DNA of 32,462 nt, taken from Patescibacteria group bacterium (lineage in GTDB: Bacteria; Patescibacteriota; Minisyncoccia; Minisyncoccales; JANBVM01). Positions 19,684 to 28,003 of this stretch are shown here, in pieces. The stretch covers positions 1 through 32,462 of the forward strand of contig JANBVM010000003.1 of the NCBI GenBank assembly GCA_024239015.1, written 5' to 3'. The notes below the pieces were generated by a model, which worked only from the letters and a program-made list of their open reading frames with translations, ran no database searches and had not been told where the DNA came from. A program made the position numbers and the translations under genes. The number at the start of each line of letters is the position of its first letter. Within the stretch, counting starts at the first letter, position 1.

Positions 19684-19723
19684 AATCAGCGCTTATAATA
19701 TAAACTAAGTGTAAGTGCTGATT
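19684..19723. promoter_or_regulatory. Inverted repeat IR2 enclosing TATAATATAA
   Basis: AATCAGCGCTT...TATAATATAA...AAGTGCTGATT, 11-bp arms with one mismatch; shares ATCAG outer arms and TATAATATAA core with IR1. Confidence 0.6.
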
Positions 19724-20020
19724 GACTACTTCTTGGCGGGCCAACTAGAAGTAATATATTTCCTCAAGCCGTACGAGAAGGAAGGAGAGTTTTTTACCTA
19801 TAAGAGTTCGACAACTACTATAGTTTTACAACCACCATCTTCTCTGACAATAAGGAACCTTTATATCTAGAATAGTCTTGAAGAGAAAGACAATCTTTTT
19901 ATTTATTTGTAAACTATTTTAATCATAGGTTATCAGGAATCTCTGTCAAGTCCCTCAAGAACTTGCGTTTCTCTCCTTTCTGTGCTACAAATACCTTATT
20001 AAGGAGTTAAAACCTATCTT

Positions 20021-20659
20021 ATGCATATAGTACAGAAAAAGATATTAAAATTTCTTCAAAAAACAAAAATATCGAGCATTGGTTATTCTACGCTGGGGAG
20101 GTTTATTGAGAGTCCTCACCCTCAGAAGATAAAACATCATATTGAGCAGTTAGAGAAAAAGGGATTTATTTCTTATAACCATGAGACCAAAGCCGTAAAG
20201 GTATTAAAGGTAGTTACTTTTGATGACTATGGTTTAATTAATCTGCCTATAGTGGGAGCTGCAAATTGTGGTCCGGCAGGCTTGATAGCTGAAGAATCTT
20301 TCGAAGGCTATCTAAAGGTATCCCCGGAAATTTTAGGAAATAAAAATCCAGACGGCTTATTTGTTATAAAGGCAGAGGGAAACTCTCTCAATGATGCAAA
20401 AATCCCGGGTGGAACTGTAGAGGATGGGGATTACGTCGTTATTGATGGGAAAAATCGTAGTCCCTCAGATGGTGATTACGTCCTATCTGTAATTGACGAT
20501 TGCGCTAATCTTAAAAGATTCTACAGAAAAGGAGATCAGATCATATTAATGTCCAAATCAAAATCAGACATACCTCCCATTTATATTCATTCCAAGGATT
20601 TTCCAGACTATATGGTAAATGGGGTAGTGGTAAGAGTTATTAAAAAACCAAAATCTTAA
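20021..20659 (+). CDS. LexA-like S24-family repressor
   Basis: N-terminal winged-helix (QKKILKFLQKTKISSIGYSTLGRFI); cleavage-site region VGAANCGPAGLIAEESFEGYLKVS; catalytic Ser in FVIKAEGNSLNDA; Lys in VLSVIDDCANLKRF. Confidence 0.88.
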   Translation: MHIVQKKILKFLQKTKISSIGYSTLGRFIESPHPQKIKHHIEQLEKKGFISYNHETKAVKVLKVVTFDDYGLINLPIVGAANCGPAGLIAEESFEGYLKVSPEILGNKNPDGLFVIKAEGNSLNDAKIPGGTVEDGDYVVIDGKNRSPSDGDYVLSVIDDCANLKRFYRKGDQIILMSKSKSDIPPIYIHSKDFPDYMVNGVVVRVIKKPKS

Positions 20660-20713
20660 TTTAAAGTTTCGTCGATAGGCGAGGAGATACGAGAGCGTCT
20701 GTCATAAAAGAAT

Positions 20714-23626
20714 ATGAAGTCAGTAATCAATAGATTAAAGAAGGTATTTTTAGAGAGAGGTAAAGGTTCCGAAGTTGATCCTGGCTTTAAGTTACTTCCA
20801 GATAAACCAATTAAACCAGACAAACAAGAAGACATCCGTTTTGGTCATAAACAAATAATAAATACAATTTTTAAACTTATAAGATACACTGATCCTCCTC
20901 TTGCGATAGGATTATACGGTAATTGGGGTACCGGTAAAACTACGATAGTTAAATCTGTTGAGGAGCTAGTAAAACAAATCGGGTACCAGACGCTTTATTT
21001 TGATGTATGGAAGTACGAACAAGACTCACTAAGAAGACAATTTCTTATTGAGCTCGATAGAAAAGTTTTTGATAGTCGCTTACAATATGAGGCATTATTA
21101 AATCAGTCACTTTCGTGGCCGAAGAAAATTGATTTTCGCACTTATGTAAAGGAAATAAGCAAAAACATCGTTGTTAGGTCTTTGGGGATCGGTACAATAG
21201 TTCTTCTTGGTCTTTGGGGATTCTTTACTTTAACCGAATCTAAACCTTCCGTAATATTTTTATCAAATGCAGTTTTCCAGCTCGGACTTCTGGGAACGAT
21301 AATAAGTTTTATCTTAAAGTCATTTGAAGTAGTTCATGGCACGGTTCGAGAATATCGAACAGATTCTGCCGAAGGCTTTGAAGCTCATTTTAAAAATGCT
21401 TTTGAGAAAAAAGAATTAAAGGACAAAACTCTTTTTGTAATCATAGATAATCTTGATCGTGTGGAAAACTCAAAAGTAATAAGTGTATTATCTGACATAA
21501 AAACTTTTCTTACAGGTGATGATGGTGAGCAAAAGGTGGTATTCTTAATTCCGTGTGATTATGAATCCCTAAGAGTACGTCTCAGCAAACTACATGGCGA
21601 CGACTTTGACGCAGACGAGTTTTTTAGGAAATTTTTCAACTTAAGTATTCGAATTCCGAAGTTTATCGATATAGATCTTTTTAATTATATTCGTGATTTA
21701 TTAAAAGAAACGAAAGTTGAAGAATATCAAAAAAATTCTGAACTAGGAGGAGTTATTTACGCATCACTCAAGGACAATCCTAGAGAGATAAAGCAATTCA
21801 TTAACTCGCTCACTACACAGGTGTTACTTGCACGAGAGAGACAGCTTCAGGTTGTGCTCGATAGCATCGCTTTTTTGGCAAAACTTCTAGTGATACGGCA
21901 AAAGTTTCCGAAACTGTATTTAATCCTTGAAGAAGAATCCATCCGCTCTCTCGTGACTTTGGATGACGAAGACTTGGCAAAGGCCTTTAAGCGTAATTTA
22001 GTCTTTTCGGGTTGGAGTGAAGACAAGATCGCCGAGGAAATTAGGAGGTTTGAAGAGTTTAATGGTCTTACGCCAGGTATTAACGTTGACACTCTCGATG
22101 TCTTTCTTACACTTCGTCAATCAGACGAAGAAAAACAAATACCCGAATGGAAGAGTTATGTATTGGCTGCCGAGGAGAAAGAATATAACGCTGCAACAAA
22201 AATATTTTCACAAATCAAAAAGGAAAATAATCTAGCAATTTTTGACCAACTTTTAAAAGACAGGGTTGAAAGGGTGCGTATGGGTTCTGCTCTTATAAAC
22301 TTTGTCGCGATTACATTGCAAATCCTTGGGAAAAACAAAGAACCCCTGAAAGAATTTTTTGATGCTGCAGCAAATCACTTTCCATATGACATTGATTTTA
22401 ATCGTTTCTACAAGGAGTTTGACCCTCAAACAATATTTAAGTTTTGGTATTCAAACATCAGTAACACAAAAAGAGATAGAATTGTACCACCGTTTATTGC
22501 ACTATTAGAGATAATAATTGACGGAAAAACAACCGCACTAGATCAAGATTATGCCTTGTCCTTACTAACCGTAATCGCAGAGAGTCCACAAATATTCCAA
22601 AAGTATAAAAAACAAATCGGAAATCAAATATCAGATCATTTCTTTACATATCCCTACTTACTTCAATTTAGAAGTAAAAGATCACGCGAGTTGTTTGTAT
22701 TAAAAGATGCTAGCGGTAAGTTTGTCGACTCCATTGACCTTGAAGATTTTGAGAATCCCGCACAATTGAAAGAAGTTCTTCGGTTTTGGAATAGATTGAG
22801 CCTACCTACCAGTGCAATATTAAATTCGTTCAAAAAATACAGAGAATTGGTCAAGGCGACTAAGCCTGAAGATGAGAGCGAGATAAAACTAGAACTCAGC
22901 AAACAGTTTGTGCAATTTTCTAAAAATAATGCGTCGATTGTAAATAAAGAAAGTGATACTTCGACATATTCGCTTGAAATATCAGCTATAGCTGCCAGTT
23001 TCGGTAGTTTCTACGATCAGATGGATGAAACAGGTAAGAAGCAAATAATATCCGCTATCGATTACTTATCTAATTGGAAAATGAACAGTAATCGTAGCGT
23101 GATGGATTCGAAGATTAGCAATTTTATCGAATCGTCAAGCGATGAGACTTTGCGCGCGGTAAGTATGAGGCAATTGAAGGATTGGACACAAAAGCCAACG
23201 ACCGTTGAGGCCGTTTTGCGTAGAAGTCAAAAAAATCCAATAATTTTCTTAGAAAAAAAGCTATACGAAGTTCTTAGTGACGACCAAAATCAAATAGTTG
23301 TTATGGGTCTCATAAATAATGGCCTAAGTTTTTTGCCCACCATGGAGGCAATTAATTTTAATATTAGCGACAAAGAGGCTATGATCGTGGGTATCATCCA
23401 GAGGATTCCTGCGTTGAATACAGCTGATTTGGCAAAAATTATGAATGCGCTAAAAGAATTAGGCATCGGCTCTCTTAGCCACAGAGTGGATGAGCTTAAG
23501 AATCGTTTAATTGAGCAAAAGAGCAATCATCCAGCGGAAAGGGAGGATTTTAAAAAATTACTTCGACAATATAAGAAAGATAATATTTTCAATAAGGGAC
23601 AGCTTAATGATTTAGGTATTGAATAG
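20714..23626 (+). CDS. KAP-family P-loop NTPase with TM segments
   Basis: Walker A IGLYGNWGTGKTTIVKSVEELV followed by YFDVWKYEQDSLRRQFLIEL; two TM stretches between Walker A and Walker B (TLFVIIDNLDRVENSKVISVLSDIKTFL). Confidence 0.88.
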   Translation: MKSVINRLKKVFLERGKGSEVDPGFKLLPDKPIKPDKQEDIRFGHKQIINTIFKLIRYTDPPLAIGLYGNWGTGKTTIVKSVEELVKQIGYQTLYFDVWKYEQDSLRRQFLIELDRKVFDSRLQYEALLNQSLSWPKKIDFRTYVKEISKNIVVRSLGIGTIVLLGLWGFFTLTESKPSVIFLSNAVFQLGLLGTIISFILKSFEVVHGTVREYRTDSAEGFEAHFKNAFEKKELKDKTLFVIIDNLDRVENSKVISVLSDIKTFLTGDDGEQKVVFLIPCDYESLRVRLSKLHGDDFDADEFFRKFFNLSIRIPKFIDIDLFNYIRDLLKETKVEEYQKNSELGGVIYASLKDNPREIKQFINSLTTQVLLARERQLQVVLDSIAFLAKLLVIRQKFPKLYLILEEESIRSLVTLDDEDLAKAFKRNLVFSGWSEDKIAEEIRRFEEFNGLTPGINVDTLDVFLTLRQSDEEKQIPEWKSYVLAAEEKEYNAATKIFSQIKKENNLAIFDQLLKDRVERVRMGSALINFVAITLQILGKNKEPLKEFFDAAANHFPYDIDFNRFYKEFDPQTIFKFWYSNISNTKRDRIVPPFIALLEIIIDGKTTALDQDYALSLLTVIAESPQIFQKYKKQIGNQISDHFFTYPYLLQFRSKRSRELFVLKDASGKFVDSIDLEDFENPAQLKEVLRFWNRLSLPTSAILNSFKKYRELVKATKPEDESEIKLELSKQFVQFSKNNASIVNKESDTSTYSLEISAIAASFGSFYDQMDETGKKQIISAIDYLSNWKMNSNRSVMDSKISNFIESSSDETLRAVSMRQLKDWTQKPTTVEAVLRRSQKNPIIFLEKKLYEVLSDDQNQIVVMGLINNGLSFLPTMEAINFNISDKEAMIVGIIQRIPALNTADLAKIMNALKELGIGSLSHRVDELKNRLIEQKSNHPAEREDFKKLLRQYKKDNIFNKGQLNDLGIE

Positions 23627-23752
23627 GTATTAAACAAAAAAAGAGATTTGTTAAAAAAAAGCAAAAGAGAAAACCAATAAAGGAAGTAGTCAAGAGATTA
23701 GCTGAGATTTTTTTCATGCAGGTCAGGGGCCGAAAAGAGTTTAGAGATTACT

Positions 23753-24835
23753 ATGGAAATGACTTATAAATATCTCAAACCAGAATCACATTACAGCGAT
23801 CTCTACGATCGCTTTACTGTTGAAGAATGTAGAAGGATAGAAAAAAGTCTTTCTAAATTAGAATACAAGCCAAAAATAAAAGGAAATAAAAAATCAAAGA
23901 AAAAAGAAATAAAGGTAACAATTAATTTAGCCCCCATTCCTTTATATGCTATTAAGGGCGAACGATATTTTAAAAAAGCTGAAACAATAAAAGAATGGAT
24001 GGAAAGAGATAGGGGCAGGGATGAAAAATTAGAAAACACGCCACCACCTCAAAATATTTCATGTCCCTCTTGTGACTCAGAAATGGAAGTTACTATGAAA
24101 GATTTACGTATTGAATTAGATGAATCAAAAAATAGGGTATTGTTCTCCTTTGAATGTCCCTCCTGTAAGAAAAGAAAAGGAATATATGAAAACGGAGAAG
24201 GGTGGAAACCTGCTCCGGTAATGTGCCCAAAATGCAACAATGAAGTAGAAAGGGATCATAAGAGGAAAGGAAACAAGATAACTACCATTTACAAGTGTTC
24301 AGAATGTGGTCATAAAGAAAAAGAGGTTTGGGATCTTGATAAAAAAGAGCCTAAAGAAAAGCTAGACCCAGATTTTGAAAAAGACAGAAAAAGATTCTGC
24401 CTATCAGAAAAAGAAGGACAAGAATATGTTGCTTCTAAGGTAAAGCTGGAGCATATTTCAAAGATGCTGGACGAATGGAAAGAAAAACAAAAGAACAAGG
24501 AATTATACGATAAGGTTAAGAAAATAAAGAAATTAAACATTGCAGGACTCAAAAAACTCTTAACACCAACCCTAGATAAAGGAAATTATATTAAACTTGA
24601 ATTTTCAAAACCAGAAATTAAAAAAGACATAGCCATTGAATTCACTGTTCAGGATGATAAAGCTGATAGGGGAAAGCATGACAGTAGAATCCAACTGCAA
24701 AGGATTATCAAGAAAAATATTGAAAATACGAACTGGAGATTAATGAGTGAAGGGGTTAATTACAGATTAGGGATTTTATCTGGGAGACTAAGAGGATATG
24801 ATAATAAAGAAGATTTAATAAGGCTGATAATCTGA
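23753..24835 (+). CDS. Hypothetical protein with two zinc-ribbon modules
   Basis: CPSCDSEM...CPSCKK and CPKCNNE...CSECGHKEKE knuckles in a charged protein. Confidence 0.6.
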   Translation: MEMTYKYLKPESHYSDLYDRFTVEECRRIEKSLSKLEYKPKIKGNKKSKKKEIKVTINLAPIPLYAIKGERYFKKAETIKEWMERDRGRDEKLENTPPPQNISCPSCDSEMEVTMKDLRIELDESKNRVLFSFECPSCKKRKGIYENGEGWKPAPVMCPKCNNEVERDHKRKGNKITTIYKCSECGHKEKEVWDLDKKEPKEKLDPDFEKDRKRFCLSEKEGQEYVASKVKLEHISKMLDEWKEKQKNKELYDKVKKIKKLNIAGLKKLLTPTLDKGNYIKLEFSKPEIKKDIAIEFTVQDDKADRGKHDSRIQLQRIIKKNIENTNWRLMSEGVNYRLGILSGRLRGYDNKEDLIRLII

Positions 24836-24838
24836 TAT

Positions 24839-25759
24839 ATGAACGAGTATTTAATTGAACATAAAATAAAAACACTGTCCCAACTTTCGGAGCCATTCGA
24901 TTATAAAGGTTTTAATTTTAGACATTGGGATTTTAATTACAGAGATGGTTGGCTGGGAGACGCATGGGTGGCAAGGAAACTCATTATTGCTGAGAGTGCT
25001 ACAGAAGCAATTAATAGGTTTAGGAAAGAATTAATTCCTATAGTTGATTGTATTGCCTTTGTAAGCCAATGTTATACTACCGTAGAGTTAGAGTCCTTTA
25101 TGATTTTAAGGAAAAACGATAATCCTCAGATTATTTTTTTCTTAAGGCACGCATACGAATCGAAAGGAGTCCCATTGCACTTTAACGATGAGGAAAAGAG
25201 CGCCCTAGAATCGCTTGATAAATTTAAGAAAAAGCATGTATTTCGATATCTGCGGGAATCCACTAATTCTTCTACATTTTATACTAGACTAGCCATGCTC
25301 GTTGCAGCTCTTGAAGGGATTGCAGGTCAAATATTAATCAAAGGTAAAAAGTTCACGAACAAAGAATATATTAAGGAAGAAATTGTCAAAGATGACAATC
25401 TATTCCAAAAAATTTTTGCTTATGGAGAGGGAATAAGACCTCAATTGTTTCATGGGTGTGAAGTTGATCTTGGTCCAGACGATGTTAATTATGCTAGAGA
25501 GATTTATAAGAAGATTGTTAGATTCTTTAATAATAGGTTTAAAGCAAAGATTAAAGTGGATGTTCGTAATCCTCAGAGAACTCCTTTCGGGAATTACAGG
25601 GGAGGAAATGTATACTTGGAATCAAAACACAAAGAAAATAACATTAATCTTAAGAATGTTATAGAGATTTTTGAAAGAGCATTTGGATACTATGACAAAA
25701 GAGATAGGGAGATTTTTGATAAATTTTTTTCAATAATAAAAATGCCCAAAAATTACTAA
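24839..25759 (+). CDS. Hypothetical protein with C-terminal HEPN-like domain (ApeA-like architecture)
   Basis: Helical region RLAMLVAALEGIAGQILI...FAYGEGIRPQLFHGCEVD contains R-x4-H (RPQLFH) following a helix, as in HEPN RNases. Confidence 0.5.
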   Translation: MNEYLIEHKIKTLSQLSEPFDYKGFNFRHWDFNYRDGWLGDAWVARKLIIAESATEAINRFRKELIPIVDCIAFVSQCYTTVELESFMILRKNDNPQIIFFLRHAYESKGVPLHFNDEEKSALESLDKFKKKHVFRYLRESTNSSTFYTRLAMLVAALEGIAGQILIKGKKFTNKEYIKEEIVKDDNLFQKIFAYGEGIRPQLFHGCEVDLGPDDVNYAREIYKKIVRFFNNRFKAKIKVDVRNPQRTPFGNYRGGNVYLESKHKENNINLKNVIEIFERAFGYYDKRDREIFDKFFSIIKMPKNY

Positions 25760-25830
25760 TATAATTCTGGCTTAAACGTTAAAAAAAACCGATAAAATTT
25801 ATAAAGAAAATGTAAAAATATTTCAGAATT

Positions 25831-26928
25831 ATGTCAGCAATCTCTAAAAAAATAAACAATCCTGAATTAAATAAATATATTGCTAGCAATAATATTTTGA
25901 GAGCGAAAGATTTTTTACTTAAATTAATATTAGAAGATAATGATTTTAGCAAAAGCACTGACTCGTGGTCATTCTATGCAAACAAGATATCCGTTAAGTT
26001 ACACAATATAAAAACAAAAATAGATTTTTGGATAAAATTAGGAAAAACCATTGAGGAGGCTGAGATATCTCAAAAACAGTCAATATATTGGGGTGTCGTA
26101 TATTGGAAACTAGCAACACTTGATTTAGTGGACGGAGAAGAATTCCCAAAAGTTATTCAATTATTAGAACAATCATACGAGCAAGACTTAGAGTACCAAA
26201 AGAAAGATCCAAGCAACTTCCGAAGTATAAAGCTTGCCGAGCATAAGGCAAAAGGAATGGCAGCGTTTAGACTAAAGAACTTTCTTTCGTTAATTATTGA
26301 TGATGTGAACAATGCGTATGCGGTTCATCCAGAATTTAGAATCATAAGAGGCTTTTTAAGCAACAGAAAGGATAGGAGGATCATCAATCAAATTATTGTC
26401 CAGGCCTTTGATCTTCATATTGAAGATCCAAATTTTTTTAACACATTGCCATGGGAACCGTTTGATAGACTTCTCAGAAGGAACCCGTATCGTGTTCACA
26501 TTCAATCATTTTATAATGCAGCTGGTTGGTTGGTGGGAAAAAGACAGGAATTAGAAAAGAATAGTTTAGAAAAATACGGAGTTTCTTATGCGATAATGCT
26601 ACTTGCCGGCACATTAATAGAAGGAGTTCTTTTCAACTTGCCAAAAGTTAGAAGGGAAGTGTCAAGAGAGAGGGTAAAAAAGCCTACCTTGGGTTATTTA
26701 ACTCATCTCTATTTCAAGGTATACAGAAGAAGGCTTTCTAAGGAAATCGGCTTCTTTCTGTGCGTTATTAATTATATACGCAATAAAATACATCCTAGTG
26801 ATTTTGATAAAAATATCGATCGTAGAATCAATATAAATTTTGCAAGTTTTGTTTACCGGCTTGCAGAAAGATGTATTATATTACTTGCAATACGTCACAC
26901 AAGGAAAAATCCATATAAACAAACTTAG
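25831..26928 (+). CDS. Hypothetical helical protein with RNxxHP motif (possible HEPN)
   Basis: SYAIMLLAGTLIEGVLFN...FFLCVINYIRNKIHPSDF; E in one helix and RNxxHP at a later helix end is a common HEPN layout. Confidence 0.45.
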   Translation: MSAISKKINNPELNKYIASNNILRAKDFLLKLILEDNDFSKSTDSWSFYANKISVKLHNIKTKIDFWIKLGKTIEEAEISQKQSIYWGVVYWKLATLDLVDGEEFPKVIQLLEQSYEQDLEYQKKDPSNFRSIKLAEHKAKGMAAFRLKNFLSLIIDDVNNAYAVHPEFRIIRGFLSNRKDRRIINQIIVQAFDLHIEDPNFFNTLPWEPFDRLLRRNPYRVHIQSFYNAAGWLVGKRQELEKNSLEKYGVSYAIMLLAGTLIEGVLFNLPKVRREVSRERVKKPTLGYLTHLYFKVYRRRLSKEIGFFLCVINYIRNKIHPSDFDKNIDRRININFASFVYRLAERCIILLAIRHTRKNPYKQT

Positions 26929-27012
26929 GGGTGGGTAGATAGATTCTTTGCTGTTTTCTATGCTTTCTAATTTTGATTTAAGGTTTTAATTAAGAGCTTT
27001 AATGTAGACTAT

Positions 27013-27810
27013 ATGCAAACACCATGGAAAATAATTTTTGGCTATCGCCGTGAGGGAAGAGTGAGCTGTCAAGGAGCCTATGAAGAGATTTTTAGAGCTG
27101 CCTTAGCATACAAATTCAAAAATCTTCCGCTTGGTAGTGCAATTCCTGTGGACGCCCAAGTATTAACAGATTCTATTTTCAAATTAAATGCACACGACCA
27201 ACTTACAGTAGGCGGTAAACAAATAGATGGACAGAAAGTAAAAGAGTTATTTATTACAACGATATTCCTTAAATATTTGGAAGATAAATTTCCCCCCGGT
27301 AGCTTAATTTTTGTTGTTATACCGGAGAAAGAATCCTCATGCGATACTGCGATAATGGTTGTTAAGCCAGGGGCAAAGATTGACAGGTTGGACGAGAAAC
27401 AGCTCAGACTGCCTACAGAACACTTACCTTTTCTTTTCCAAATTAAAGAGTATGTTGATTATAAAAATTTAATAAGTGGCTCACTGTCTCCCTTCCGACC
27501 CATAGATGTTGAAAAACTTCAGGTGTTAGTAAAAGATTACGAAGAGATTGTTTTGGTTTATCAGAGGGATTTTTTGGATTACAAAAGCGAAGATTTAAAT
27601 GAATTCTTTAAGCTAAATACTTATTGTTATCTTATTTCTCCCTTTTTTGATTCTCAATATATACCCAAGAATTCGAGTTCAAAAAAATACGAGCCCGTAC
27701 CCATAAACAAAGATAAACATAATTATATTATCACCTTCCCGGGCAAGACGTTCTCTATAGCCGATTTTGAACGTCCAAGATTCTTAATTAAAGAAAAATA
27801 TATTCTTTAG
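27013..27810 (+). CDS. Hypothetical protein, possible PD-(D/E)XK-like fold
   Basis: SSCDTAIMVVKPGAKID...LPFLFQIKEYVDYKNL: Asp on a strand followed by Q-x-K on the next strand, with an upstream Glu-containing helix (AYEEIFRAALAYKF). Confidence 0.4.
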   Translation: MQTPWKIIFGYRREGRVSCQGAYEEIFRAALAYKFKNLPLGSAIPVDAQVLTDSIFKLNAHDQLTVGGKQIDGQKVKELFITTIFLKYLEDKFPPGSLIFVVIPEKESSCDTAIMVVKPGAKIDRLDEKQLRLPTEHLPFLFQIKEYVDYKNLISGSLSPFRPIDVEKLQVLVKDYEEIVLVYQRDFLDYKSEDLNEFFKLNTYCYLISPFFDSQYIPKNSSSKKYEPVPINKDKHNYIITFPGKTFSIADFERPRFLIKEKYIL

Positions 27811-27907
27811 CCTATTCACTGTCTCATTTGTCTCGTTTTAGCTTAAAGTGGTCCCGACCGAGACGCGTTATTCAAAACCTTCAAGATCCTTCATTTTTCC
27901 CTTAAAA

Positions 27908-27963
27908 CTTCGGTTCTAGACCGAGGATGCCAGCAACCTTGAGCTCGGTTCGAGAGACCGAGA
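27908..27963 (+). repeat. Copy 2 of hairpin repeat with upstream T-arm-like half
   Basis: CTTCGGTTCTAGACCGAGG hairpin then ATGCCAGCAACCTTGAGCTCGGTTCGAGAGACCGAGA; 29/30 match of AGCAACCTTGAGC..ACCGA to 10357-10386. Confidence 0.85.
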
Positions 27964-28003
27964 CGGATCAGAAGGTTCCAAGAACAAATCAATTATTAAG
28001 AAT

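Noticed and set aside
21847-23526. Short ORFs overlapping the KAP NTPase gene
   Set aside because: Shadow ORFs of a 970-aa coding frame without independent support.
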